Source of the DNA: Clostridiales bacterium
GTDB taxonomy: Bacteria > Bacillota > Clostridia > Saccharofermentanales > UBA5734
Assembly: GCA_003532195.1 (NCBI GenBank)
Contig: DOFA01000252.1
Span: 1-12,555, forward strand
Length of the DNA: 12,555 nt
Direction of reading: 5' to 3'
Shown: piece after piece, positions 5,979-12,555 of the stretch
Layout: each line of letters starts with the position of its first letter
Numbering within the stretch: position 1 is the stretch's first letter
The notes under the pieces: generated by a model
What the model was told of the DNA's origin: nothing
Databases searched by the model: none
What the model saw: only the letters and a program-made list of their open reading frames with translations
Made by a program: the position numbers and the translations under genes

Positions 5979-7274
5979 AACCCCAGTTCCGGCAAATTAG
6001 AGCCGCTGGCCTATCGGATGGCACCGCGGAGCCTGGATGAATTTATCGGCCAGGAACATATCCTCGGACCAGGAAAGATGCTGCGCCGGATGATTGAAGC
6101 CGACCGGCTCAGTTCGATTATCCTCTTCGGGCCGCCGGGGACTGGAAAAACCTCCCTCGCCCGCGTCATCGCGGCGACAACCCAGGTCGGATACCAGCGC
6201 CTGAACGCGGTCACTGCCGGTGTGGCGGATATCAAGCGTATCATAGCCGACACGCAGAATCCTTTGCTGAATCCTTCCCGGCGCACGCTGCTGTTTGTCG
6301 ACGAAATCCACCGTTTTAACAAAGCGCAGCAGGATGCCTTGCTGCCGCAAGTCGAAGACGGCACGCTGATCCTGATCGGAGCGACCACGGAAAATCCTTT
6401 TTTTGAAGTGATCAAAGCGCTGATTTCCCGGTCAACCGTATTTCAGCTGTTGCCGCTGTCCAGCCAGGATATCCTGAAAATCCTGAAAATGGCATTATCT
6501 GACCCTGAGCGCGGATTGGGGCAATACCCGATCCGGATCGACAGCCAGACGCTGGACCAGATCGGCAACCTTTCCAACGGCGACGCCCGGATCGCCCTGA
6601 ATGCGCTCGAACTGGCTGCGGTTACCACCGCGCCGGATCCGGACGGTAATATTGTTATCGATCAGGCGGTTTTAGAAGACTGTATGCAGAAACGCAGCAT
6701 CGGTTATGATGCTGACGGCGAAAACCATTACGACAACATCAGTGCCTTTATTAAATCTATGCGCGGCAGCGATCCCGACGCCGCTGTTTTTTATTTGGCG
6801 CGGGCGCTGCACGGCGGGGAGGACATTGAGTTTCTTGCGCGCCGGATCCTGATCTGCGCCGCCGAAGATGTCGGCCTGGCCAACCCCCAGATCCTGCCGC
6901 TAGCCATGGCTGCTTATCAGGGAATCATGGCGGTCGGCATGCCAGAAGCGCGAATTATCCTGTCCGAAGCCGCACTGGCAGTCGCCACGAGCCCGAAATC
7001 GAACGCCACGATCAAGGCGATCGATCGGGCGGCCAATGATATCAATACCCGCCGGACTGGCGAAGTCCCGCTCCACTTGCGCAACGCCCCGGTCAGCGGC
7101 ATGGAGCAAATGGGCTATGGCCAGGGCTACCAATATGCCCACGATTATCCCGGCAACATCGTCGATCAGGAGTATTTACCAGATGAAATTAGGGGAACTG
7201 TCTATTATGAACCCAGCAGCAACGGCTATGAGATTAAAATCAGGGAATGGTTGGAAAAGAGGAGGAAAACTTGA
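5976..7274 (+). CDS. rarA: Replication-associated recombination AAA+ ATPase RarA (MgsA)
   Basis: A 432-residue clamp-loader-like AAA+ ATPase of the RarA/MgsA/WRNIP1 family, which acts at stalled replication forks and binds single-strand DNA ends and SSB. It opens with the family's PLAYRMAPRSLDEFIGQEHIL. Walker A GPPGTGKT is at about 52-59, the MgsA hallmark LNAVTAGVADIK at about 76-87, Walker B LLFVDEIHRFNKAQQD at about 105-120, and sensor-1 GATTENPFFE at about 135-144. SRSTVF contributes the arginine finger region, and SNGDAR is sensor 2. The C-terminal tetramerisation region includes ALHGGEDIEFLARR and ends with the typical YAHDYPGNIVDQEYLPDE block and YYEPSSNGYE. The start is taken as TTG at 5976 because of ribosome binding site spacing; ATG at 5970 is the alternative. 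Its final codons contain the ribosome binding site of the next gene, whose ATG overlaps its TGA by one base. Confidence 0.96.
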   Translation: MNPSSGKLEPLAYRMAPRSLDEFIGQEHILGPGKMLRRMIEADRLSSIILFGPPGTGKTSLARVIAATTQVGYQRLNAVTAGVADIKRIIADTQNPLLNPSRRTLLFVDEIHRFNKAQQDALLPQVEDGTLILIGATTENPFFEVIKALISRSTVFQLLPLSSQDILKILKMALSDPERGLGQYPIRIDSQTLDQIGNLSNGDARIALNALELAAVTTAPDPDGNIVIDQAVLEDCMQKRSIGYDADGENHYDNISAFIKSMRGSDPDAAVFYLARALHGGEDIEFLARRILICAAEDVGLANPQILPLAMAAYQGIMAVGMPEARIILSEAALAVATSPKSNATIKAIDRAANDINTRRTGEVPLHLRNAPVSGMEQMGYGQGYQYAHDYPGNIVDQEYLPDEIRGTVYYEPSSNGYEIKIREWLEKRRKT

Positions 7275-7276
7275 TG
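7260..7276 (+). promoter_or_regulatory. Ribosome binding site and overlapping TGATG fixing the LarA-family start
   Basis: AGGAGG (7260-7265) lies in the last rarA codons, eight bases before ATG (7274-7276). The A of this ATG is the last base of the rarA TGA. The frame is open a little farther upstream, to an ATG-like start around 7247, but that start lacks a ribosome binding site and would add nine residues not expected in the family. Confidence 0.85.
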
Positions 7277-8539
7277 AGCAAGAAGCAGTTTACACTAGGC
7301 TACGGAGCTAAAACCCGTTCTTTCTGGCTCGAAGAGGAAAATTTGCTGCTGGAAATGAAAGCGAATGAGCCGGAAGCGTATCCTGCGGATGAGCTTGATG
7401 AAATCCGCCGCGCGCTGCGCGAACCAATCGGCGCTCCAGTACTGTCCGAACTTTTCAATCCGGGTGAAAGCGTCTGTATCATCACCAGCGATATCACGCG
7501 GCCCTGCCCCTCGGAAAAAATCCTGCCGCCGCTGATCAGCGAACTTGAAGAGGCTGGTATCCGCTCGGAAGATATTACGGTGGTTTTCGCTCTCGGCAGT
7601 CACCGGCGGCATACGGAAGAGGAAAAACGCCGGCTGGTCGGCGCCGATGTCTATGCCCGGGTGCATACCGTCGACAGCGATCCGGAAGACACTTTATATC
7701 TGGGAACCACCAGCTATGGCACTCCGGTCAACATCTTCTCGATTGTAGCCCAGGCAGACCGCCGCATTTGTGTCGGAAACATTGAATTTCACTATTTCGC
7801 CGGTTACAGCGGCGGAGGGAAAGCGCTGATGCCCGGGGTTTCCAACCGCGAAGCCATTCAGGCCAACCACAGCCGGATGATTCTGCCATCTGCCCGGGCC
7901 GGAGCCATCGAAGACAATCCGCTGCGTCTGGATATTGAAGAAGCGGCTGACATCTGCGGCTGCGATTTTATCGTCAATGTCGTTCTTGATGAGCAAAAAA
8001 AGATTGTGCGGGCAGTCGCCGGCGATCATCGGGCTGCTCACCGGATCGGCTGCGCCTGTCTGGACAACCTGTATAAAATCAACATCCCCTGCCTGGCGGA
8101 CCTGGTCATCGCCACGCCCGGCGGCCTGCCCAAGGACATCAACCTCTACCAAACCCAGAAAGCACTGGATAATGCCGGCCATGCCGTGCGGCCCGGCGGC
8201 ATTATCATCCTTGCCGGCCAATGCGCCGAAGGTTTCGGCGAACACGTTTTTGAAGAGTGGCTGCTGGATGCCTCACAGCCGGCCGACCTGCTTGAACGTG
8301 TCCGGTGTGAATTCCGCCTCGGCGGCCATAAAGCCGCGGCCATAGCCATGGTTCTGGAAAAAGCCGAAGTGTTCTTCGTATCGGATATGCCGGCCGAACA
8401 GGCCGAGCGGACGTTCATGCGGCCATTTTCCGATCTGGAATCAGCTGTCGAAGCAGCACTGGCAAAGCTTGGTCCGGCAACCGGCGTCATCGTCATGCCG
8501 CATGCCGGATCGACTTTGCCATGCCTTATATCGCAGTAA
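7274..8539 (+). CDS. larA: LarA-family nickel-pincer racemase/epimerase
   Basis: A 421-residue cytoplasmic enzyme of the lactate racemase (LarA) superfamily, which uses a covalently bound nickel-pincer nucleotide to move a hydride and invert 2-hydroxy acids. The catalytic set can be matched to the Lactiplantibacillus plantarum enzyme. Asp73 and Arg76 lie in SDITRP and His110 in GSHR. His173 and the cofactor-anchoring Lys183 lie in EFHYFAGYSGGGKALMPGVS. Nickel-ligand His199 is in ANHSRM, and Gln293 and Lys296 are in LYQTQK. All key residues appear intact, so the protein should be active if the cofactor is available. The cofactor needs LarB, LarC and LarE, and none is encoded here. Relatives act on lactate, malate, phenyllactate, sugar acids and others, so the true substrate is uncertain and the symbol denotes the family. 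Translation is coupled to rarA, with no obvious functional link. Confidence 0.88.
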   Translation: MSKKQFTLGYGAKTRSFWLEEENLLLEMKANEPEAYPADELDEIRRALREPIGAPVLSELFNPGESVCIITSDITRPCPSEKILPPLISELEEAGIRSEDITVVFALGSHRRHTEEEKRRLVGADVYARVHTVDSDPEDTLYLGTTSYGTPVNIFSIVAQADRRICVGNIEFHYFAGYSGGGKALMPGVSNREAIQANHSRMILPSARAGAIEDNPLRLDIEEAADICGCDFIVNVVLDEQKKIVRAVAGDHRAAHRIGCACLDNLYKINIPCLADLVIATPGGLPKDINLYQTQKALDNAGHAVRPGGIIILAGQCAEGFGEHVFEEWLLDASQPADLLERVRCEFRLGGHKAAAIAMVLEKAEVFFVSDMPAEQAERTFMRPFSDLESAVEAALAKLGPATGVIVMPHAGSTLPCLISQ

Positions 8540-8561
8540 AATGGTAGGAATTAAGGCTGCA

Positions 8562-8592
8562 GGTAACTCAGGTTACGCCGCGACCGAGGCGG
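8562..8592 (+). promoter_or_regulatory. Two small hairpins in the iscS leader
   Basis: GTAAC (8563-8567) pairs with GTTAC (8572-8576) around the tetraloop TCAG. Directly after it, CCGC (8578-8581) pairs with GCGG (8589-8592) around seven bases, or alternatively CGCC (8576-8579) pairs with GGCG (8588-8591). Neither is followed by a T-run, so they are not an intrinsic terminator for the preceding gene. Their role is unknown. Confidence 0.3.
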
Positions 8593-8602
8593 AAAGCATA
8601 GA

Positions 8603-8623
8603 GTTAACGTTGTATACTATAAG
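8603..8623 (+). promoter_or_regulatory. Possible -10 region of an iscS promoter with overlapping palindromes
   Basis: TATACT (8613-8618) and TATAAG (8618-8623) each match the -10 consensus at five of six positions, but no convincing -35 lies at the right distance upstream. The stretch contains three 6-bp palindromes: GTTAAC (8603-8608), AACGTT (8606-8611) and GTATAC (8612-8617). Two of them are spaced copies of GT-two bases-AC. This would suit a promoter overlapped by an operator, but it is short and only visually identified. Confidence 0.35.
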
Positions 8624-8638
8624 AGAGGGATATCAAGC

Positions 8639-9859
8639 ATGAGTCAGGATAAGCGGATATATTTGGATCATGCCGCGACCACGCCAATCAGACCAGAAGT
8701 ATGGGATTTCATGCTGCCGATTTTTACCAAAACTTTCGGCAACCCGTCGTCCTTTTACCAAGAAGGCCGGGATGCCCGCCATGTTCTGGATGATGCCCGC
8801 AGCCGGCTGGCTTCCTGCATCAATGCCGATCCAAACGAGATTTATTTTACTTCCTGCGGCACCGAATCTGACAATTGGGCGATCAAAGGCGCGGCCCAGG
8901 CTAACCAGAGCCGGGGACGCCATCTGATCACAACCCGGATCGAACACCATGCCGTTCTGCACACCTGTGCGGCCCTGGAAAAGCAGGGATTCGCCGTTAC
9001 CTACCTGGATGTTGACAGCGACGGCCTGGTTGATCCGCAAGCGGTCCGTTCGGCAATCCGTCCGGACACGATTCTGGTTTCCGTCATGATGGCCAACAAT
9101 GAAATCGGCGCTATCCAGCCGATCGCAGAAATCGCCGCGATTTGCCGCGAGAAGAAGATTATTTTCCATTCCGACGCGGTTCAGGCCGCCGGATCAATAC
9201 CGATCGACGTCCGCCAGTCCGGCCCGGACCTGTTGTCGTTTTCCGGTCATAAAATCTATGCGCCCAAGGGAGTCGGCGCTTTATACATCCGCAAAGGCAT
9301 TCGCATATCCAATTTCATGGATGGGGGCGCCCAGGAGCGCAACCGCCGGGCCGGAACGGAAAACGTTCCGTTGATTGCCGGCTTTGCCCGTGCCTTTGAA
9401 TTGACCAAAGCGGAAATGGCTGAAAACAACAAACGGATGATCCAGCTGCAGGATGCCCTGATCGAAGGCGTTTTGACCCAGATACCCTATGCGCGCCTCA
9501 ACGGCCACCGTACCCGGCGCCTGCCGAACAATGTCAATTTTTCGTTTGAGTTTATCGAAGGGGAATCGATCCTGCTGATGCTCGACCATTATGGTTATGA
9601 ATGCTCCAGCGGCTCAGCCTGCACATCCGGATCGCTGGATCCTTCCCATGTTTTGCTGGCGATCGGGCTGCCGCATGAGATTGCCCACGGTTCTTTGCGT
9701 GTCACATTCGGCCACGCCAATACTCTAGAAGATGTTCATAGCCTGATCCATGATCTGGCGTTCATCGTCCAACGCCTGCGGGACATGTCGCCTCTCTATG
9801 ATGCCCGGGTGCAAAGCAGAGTGCTGCCGGACAATCAGGCTGCCGGATCAGGAAAGTGA
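8639..9859 (+). CDS. iscS: Cysteine desulfurase IscS (Fe-S cluster assembly)
   Basis: A 406-residue PLP-dependent cysteine desulfurase supplying persulfide sulfur, here most likely to the scaffold IscU encoded nine bases downstream. It shows IYLDHAATTP (7-16), GNPSSFYQEGRDA (34-46), TSCGTESDNWAIKG (71-84) and EHHAV with PLP-stacking His103. HSDAVQAAG contains Asp179, SFSGHKIYAPKG contains Schiff-base Lys205, and RRAGTENVP follows. The loop YECSSGSACTSGSLDPSHVL carries catalytic Cys328 and is the long, flexible group I (IscS/NifS) form, unlike the ThiI-linked desulfurase at 1305-2474. Length is normal; the last 20 or so residues are variable. The ribosome binding site is only moderate (GAGAGGGA, 8623-8630). 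A 99-base leader with small hairpins and a possible -10 precedes it, suggesting its own transcription unit with iscU. No IscR-type regulator is in the window. Confidence 0.96.
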   Translation: MSQDKRIYLDHAATTPIRPEVWDFMLPIFTKTFGNPSSFYQEGRDARHVLDDARSRLASCINADPNEIYFTSCGTESDNWAIKGAAQANQSRGRHLITTRIEHHAVLHTCAALEKQGFAVTYLDVDSDGLVDPQAVRSAIRPDTILVSVMMANNEIGAIQPIAEIAAICREKKIIFHSDAVQAAGSIPIDVRQSGPDLLSFSGHKIYAPKGVGALYIRKGIRISNFMDGGAQERNRRAGTENVPLIAGFARAFELTKAEMAENNKRMIQLQDALIEGVLTQIPYARLNGHRTRRLPNNVNFSFEFIEGESILLMLDHYGYECSSGSACTSGSLDPSHVLLAIGLPHEIAHGSLRVTFGHANTLEDVHSLIHDLAFIVQRLRDMSPLYDARVQSRVLPDNQAAGSGK

Positions 9860-9868
9860 GGCTTTATT

Positions 9869-10327
9869 ATGGAATACAGTGACAAGGTGATGGATCATTT
9901 CATGCATCCCCGCAATGTCGGGGAAATCGAAAATGCCGACGCCACCGGGTTGGTCGGCAATGCCAAGTGCGGCGACATCATGAAGATGTTCTTGAAAATT
10001 GAAAATGACATCATCGTTGATGTTAAATTCAAGACCTTCGGCTGCGGTTCGGCGATTGCCACGAGCAGCATGGCCACCGAGATGATCAAGGGCAAATCTG
10101 TCGACGAAGCCATGGCCCTGACCAACAAGGCCGTTGCCCAAGCCCTGGATGGCCTGCCCCCGATCAAGATGCACTGCTCGCTGCTGGCGGAACAGGCCAT
10201 TAAATCCGCTTTAAAAGAATATTTTATTAAAACCGGCCGGCTCAACGATTCCAACCGGCATCTGTTCGACGACCCCGAGACATCAGAACAGGGCAGCGCC
10301 GTTCATCATGAACCCGCTCACGAATAA
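9869..10327 (+). CDS. iscU: Fe-S cluster assembly scaffold IscU
   Basis: A 152-residue scaffold on which iron and IscS-derived sulfur are assembled into a cluster before transfer to apo-proteins. It starts with the family's EYSDKVMDHFMHPRNVGEIENADATG. It has the three cluster-ligand cysteines: Cys34 in GNAKCGD (with Asp36), Cys59 in FGCGSAIATSS, and Cys103 in KMHCSLLAEQA (preceded by His102). It is the IscU-type single domain rather than a full NifU. The core ends near residue 120. After it comes a tail of about 30 residues that is hydrophilic and ends in a His/Glu-rich stretch (HHEPAHE). It follows iscS by nine bases with a weak GTGAGG ribosome binding site overlapping the iscS stop, implying cotranscription. 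No other ISC or SUF genes follow, so this is a minimal two-gene set. Confidence 0.96.
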   Translation: MEYSDKVMDHFMHPRNVGEIENADATGLVGNAKCGDIMKMFLKIENDIIVDVKFKTFGCGSAIATSSMATEMIKGKSVDEAMALTNKAVAQALDGLPPIKMHCSLLAEQAIKSALKEYFIKTGRLNDSNRHLFDDPETSEQGSAVHHEPAHE

Positions 10328-10344
10328 AAAAAATACCTGCAGAC

Positions 10345-10369
10345 GGCGGGCAGCACAGCTGGCCGCCCG
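10345..10369 (+). repeat. G+C-rich intergenic hairpin flanked by A-tracts
   Basis: GGCGG (10345-10349) pairs with CCGCC (10363-10367), with a G-G mismatch and an inner CAG/CTG pairing (10351-10353 with 10359-10361). CGGGC (10347-10351) with GCCCG (10365-10369) is an alternative. It is followed on the + strand by As (10370-10376), not Ts, and preceded by another A-run (10326-10333). It therefore does not look like an intrinsic terminator for iscU. On the - strand the T-run begins about 11 bases past the stem, too far for a good terminator in that direction. It could stabilise or process the mRNA between the two genes. Confidence 0.5.
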
Positions 10370-10401
10370 AAAAAAATAAAACTCAGGAGGCAGAACAAAA
10401 C

Positions 10402-11856
10402 ATGGCTGCGAAAACATCATCAGAAAAAAAGAAGGATAATGAAAAAAAAGAGGAAATCAAGGCTTTGAAAAAAAAGCTCATGATGGAGTATCCCAATCTC
10501 TGGGATAAATGCAGTGCCGGAGATAAAGACCTGATTTATGATTTTGCCGATGAATACAAGCACTTCATCGACCTGGCAAAAACCGAACGCGAATTCGTTA
10601 CGATCGCGGCGGAGACTCTGGAGAACATGGGTTTTGTCGAGATTACCGGCAAGGATGCTCTTCTGCCCGGCGATAAAGTCTACAAGACCGTCCATGGCAA
10701 AGGTCTGGCAGCGGCGGTCATCGGCAGCCTGCCAGCTAAAGCCGGCTTCAATCTGGTGGGCGCCCATATCGACTCGCCGCGACTGGACCTGAAACCCAAT
10801 CCGGTTTATGAGGACAGCGATCTGGTGCTCATGAAGACTCATTATTACGGCGGCATTAAAAAATATCAGTGGGCTGCGATCCCCCTGGCCCTGCATGGCC
10901 TGGTTATCCGTGCCGACGGTACGCCACTGGTTCTAAATATCGGCGAGTCGCCCGATGATCCGGTTCTGACCATAACTGACCTGCTGCCGCATCTGGGCGC
11001 CGAACAGATGAGCCGCAAAGCCCCTGAACTGATCAAGGGCGAAGAGCTGAATATCCTGATCGGCGGGCTGCCTTATCCCGATCCGGATACTGCCGGGCGA
11101 TTTAAGCTCGGTTTGCTGCAGCTTCTGAACGAACGTTACGGTTTGACGGAACGCGATCTGGTCACCGCGGAAATCGAAATTGTTCCGGCCGGGCAGGCCC
11201 GCGACGTTGGCCTGGACCGCAGCTTCATCGGCGCCTATGCCCAGGATGACCGGGTGTGCGCCTATCCGGCCCTGGCGGCCCTGGCGGCCTTGGAAGCGCC
11301 GGGCAAGACCGTTGCCTGTTTGCTCTTTGATAAAGAGGAAACCGGCAGCGACGGCAATACCGGCGCCCAGTCGCATACCTATGAACACTTCCTGTATGAG
11401 CTTTACTGCAAACAGCAGCAGGATGCCGGACTGATGGGCTATCACGCGGCATTGGAAAACTGCCGCATGTTTTCCGCGGACGTCACGAACGGTTATGACC
11501 CGACCTTTGCTTCTGTGTCCGACAGCCGCAACAACAGTTACCTCGGTCGCGGCATCTGCCTGACCAAATATACCGGGGCCCGCGGCAAAAGCAGTACGAA
11601 CGATGCGCACAGCGAGTTTTTCGCCGCGATTGTCCGCCTGTTCAACGAACAGGATATTCCCTGGCAGACCGGCGACATGGGTAAGGTCGACGAGGGGGGC
11701 GGCGGCACAATCGCCAAATACCTGGCTAACCTGGGCATGGATGTTATTGACTGTGGCGTGCCGGTGTTATCGATGCATTCGCCTTTCGAAATCACCAGCA
11801 AGATCGACCTGTATTATACCTATCAGGCCTATAAGACATTCCTGGAAAAGATCTGA
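10402..11856 (+). CDS. M18-family zinc metallo-aminopeptidase
   Basis: A 484-residue cytoplasmic exopeptidase of family M18 (aspartyl aminopeptidase / aminopeptidase I type), normally a large oligomer that trims N-terminal residues from peptides. The co-catalytic metal site is visible in order: His122 in GAHIDSPRLDLKP, the Asp in AQDDRVC (about 282), Glu312-Glu313 in DKEETGSDG (general base and ligand), Asp360 in SADVTNG, and His459 in LSMHSPFE. Between them lies the substrate/oligomer region, including HYYGGIKKYQW. Residues 1-25 are a Lys/Glu-rich leader encoded by several A-runs; similar charged leaders occur in clostridial M18 proteins. Substrate preference cannot be read from the sequence. 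The ATG is 11 bases after AGGAGG (10385-10390), slightly long but unique. Its TGA overlaps the next gene's ATG by one base. Confidence 0.96.
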   Translation: MAAKTSSEKKKDNEKKEEIKALKKKLMMEYPNLWDKCSAGDKDLIYDFADEYKHFIDLAKTEREFVTIAAETLENMGFVEITGKDALLPGDKVYKTVHGKGLAAAVIGSLPAKAGFNLVGAHIDSPRLDLKPNPVYEDSDLVLMKTHYYGGIKKYQWAAIPLALHGLVIRADGTPLVLNIGESPDDPVLTITDLLPHLGAEQMSRKAPELIKGEELNILIGGLPYPDPDTAGRFKLGLLQLLNERYGLTERDLVTAEIEIVPAGQARDVGLDRSFIGAYAQDDRVCAYPALAALAALEAPGKTVACLLFDKEETGSDGNTGAQSHTYEHFLYELYCKQQQDAGLMGYHAALENCRMFSADVTNGYDPTFASVSDSRNNSYLGRGICLTKYTGARGKSSTNDAHSEFFAAIVRLFNEQDIPWQTGDMGKVDEGGGGTIAKYLANLGMDVIDCGVPVLSMHSPFEITSKIDLYYTYQAYKTFLEKI

Positions 11857-12555
11857 TGCCTGCATGCCCCGCCGTTTCCGTCGAATCCGCAGCCGGCTGC
11901 ACGCTTTGCCCGCGCCGCTGCGGAGCCGAGCGGACGCTGCAGGATCCGGGCCGCTGCGGCGCCGCTGAACCGCCGGGTTTCTTTCGCGTTGCCCGTCTGA
12001 TGGCGCACCATTGGGAAGAGCCTTGGATCAGCGGCAGCCGGGGGTCAGGCGCGGTTTGTTTCAGCGGCTGCAGCCTGGGCTGCTGTTTTTGTCAGAACGC
12101 TTCAATCAGTTTGCGGCGGCAAGGCACGGTGCTCAGCCAGGACCGGCTGATTGGGGAAATCGGGCGTCTGCTGCGCCAGGGCGTGCATAATCTGAACCTG
12201 GTCACTGCCGGCCATTACGCCAGTCAGATTCCGGATCTGGTGAGCCAGCTGCGCCGGCTGCCGGAATGGACAAGCCAGGGACAGCCGCTGCCGGTGGTCT
12301 GGAACAGCAGCGGTTATGAAACTGAAGCTGCCTTACTGGCACTGGCCAAAACGGCCAATGTGTTTCTGCCGGATTTCAAATATGCTGATCCCAATCTCTC
12401 CGCAGCCATGGCTCAGGCCGATGACTATTTTGCCGTCGCCAGCCGGGCTATCCTGATGATGCATCGACTCCAGCCGAAAACCGTCTTGAGCGACAGCGGA
12501 ATTATACTGCGCGGGCTCGTGGTGCGGCATCTGGTCTTGCCGGGACATTGGCGGG
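11856..12555 (+). CDS. PflX-like radical SAM protein, N-terminal part (3' end outside window)
   Basis: The frame is open from ATG 11856-11858 to the window edge (about 233 residues), with no stop. The start overlaps the aminopeptidase TGA (TGATG), and GGAAAAG a few bases upstream may act as a weak ribosome binding site. The N-terminus has the family's cysteine-rich motif GCTLCPRRCGAERT (Cys15, Cys18, Cys22) and GRCGA (Cys34). The radical SAM cluster motif CSLGCCFC follows, with Cys72, Cys76 and Cys79 in the CX3CX2C arrangement that holds the 4Fe-4S cluster for S-adenosylmethionine cleavage. Later segments such as VWNSSGYE and NVFLPDFKYADP fit the TIM-barrel core of COG1313 (PflX) proteins. 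These are often annotated as pyruvate formate-lyase activating enzyme-like, but no such role is established and no glycyl radical enzyme gene is here. Substrate unknown. Its Fe-S cluster would depend on an assembly system such as the nearby IscS-IscU. Confidence 0.9.
   Translation, partial: MPACPAVSVESAAGCTLCPRRCGAERTLQDPGRCGAAEPPGFFRVARLMAHHWEEPWISGSRGSGAVCFSGCSLGCCFCQNASISLRRQGTVLSQDRLIGEIGRLLRQGVHNLNLVTAGHYASQIPDLVSQLRRLPEWTSQGQPLPVVWNSSGYETEAALLALAKTANVFLPDFKYADPNLSAAMAQADDYFAVASRAILMMHRLQPKTVLSDSGIILRGLVVRHLVLPGHWR

Noticed and set aside
10345..10369. The hairpin after iscU as a Rho-independent terminator.
   Set aside because: It is followed by As on the + strand. On the - strand the T-run starts about 11 bases past the stem and no gene on that strand would need it.
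10420..10480. A-runs at the start of the aminopeptidase gene as a programmed frameshift site.
   Set aside because: The zero frame encodes the complete M18 family protein, and shifting would destroy it. The runs are explained by lysine codons in a charged leader.
1..12555. GGATCC and related GATC-containing words seem frequent along the window.
   Set aside because: They fall mostly inside coding regions in Ile/Asp/Pro-rich codon contexts with no regular spacing. A count against a codon-matched background would be needed to claim a motif.

Overview
The window looks like the chromosome of an anaerobic, moderately G+C-rich clostridial-type Bacillota. Supporting signs are strong AGGAGG ribosome binding sites, all recognisable genes on the + strand with short gaps or stop/start overlaps, a ThiI without a rhodanese domain, a compact IscS-IscU pair, a LarA-family nickel enzyme, a PflX-type radical SAM protein and an M18 aminopeptidase. 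No transposase, integrase, phage gene, CRISPR array, tRNA or rRNA was seen, so this is mainly a housekeeping region.

Region 1 (1-460): the C-terminal end of a secreted beta-propeller-domain protein, closed by a strong intrinsic terminator at 413-460. Region 2 (about 462-4649): a tight cluster with its own likely promoter. It encodes a GntR/HutC-type regulator, a cysteine desulfurase, the tRNA 4-thiouridine synthase ThiI and a HypE/PurM-superfamily (AIR-synthase-like) ATP-binding protein. The desulfurase should hand persulfide sulfur directly to ThiI. The AIR-synthase-like protein, translationally coupled to ThiI, and the ligand-responsive regulator are the unexplained members.

Region 3 (about 4633-8539): a good promoter-like sequence inside the 3' end of the preceding gene drives glyA (serine hydroxymethyltransferase), followed by rarA (AAA+ replication/recombination factor) and, with stop/start overlap, a LarA-family nickel-pincer racemase/epimerase. 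The racemase's cofactor-synthesis genes are not in the window. Region 4 (8540-10327): a 99-base leader with small hairpins, then iscS and iscU, the basic Fe-S cluster assembly pair. The window therefore has two cysteine desulfurases with different active-site loops, one placed for tRNA thiolation and one for Fe-S clusters.

Region 5 (10328-12555): an A-rich intergenic stretch with a G+C-rich hairpin, an M18 metallo-aminopeptidase, and overlapping its stop codon a PflX-like radical SAM gene cut off by the window end.

No clearly new system is proven here. The best candidates for a second look are the GntR / cysteine desulfurase / ThiI / AIR-synthase-like cluster and the coupling of an uncharacterised radical SAM enzyme to an aminopeptidase.
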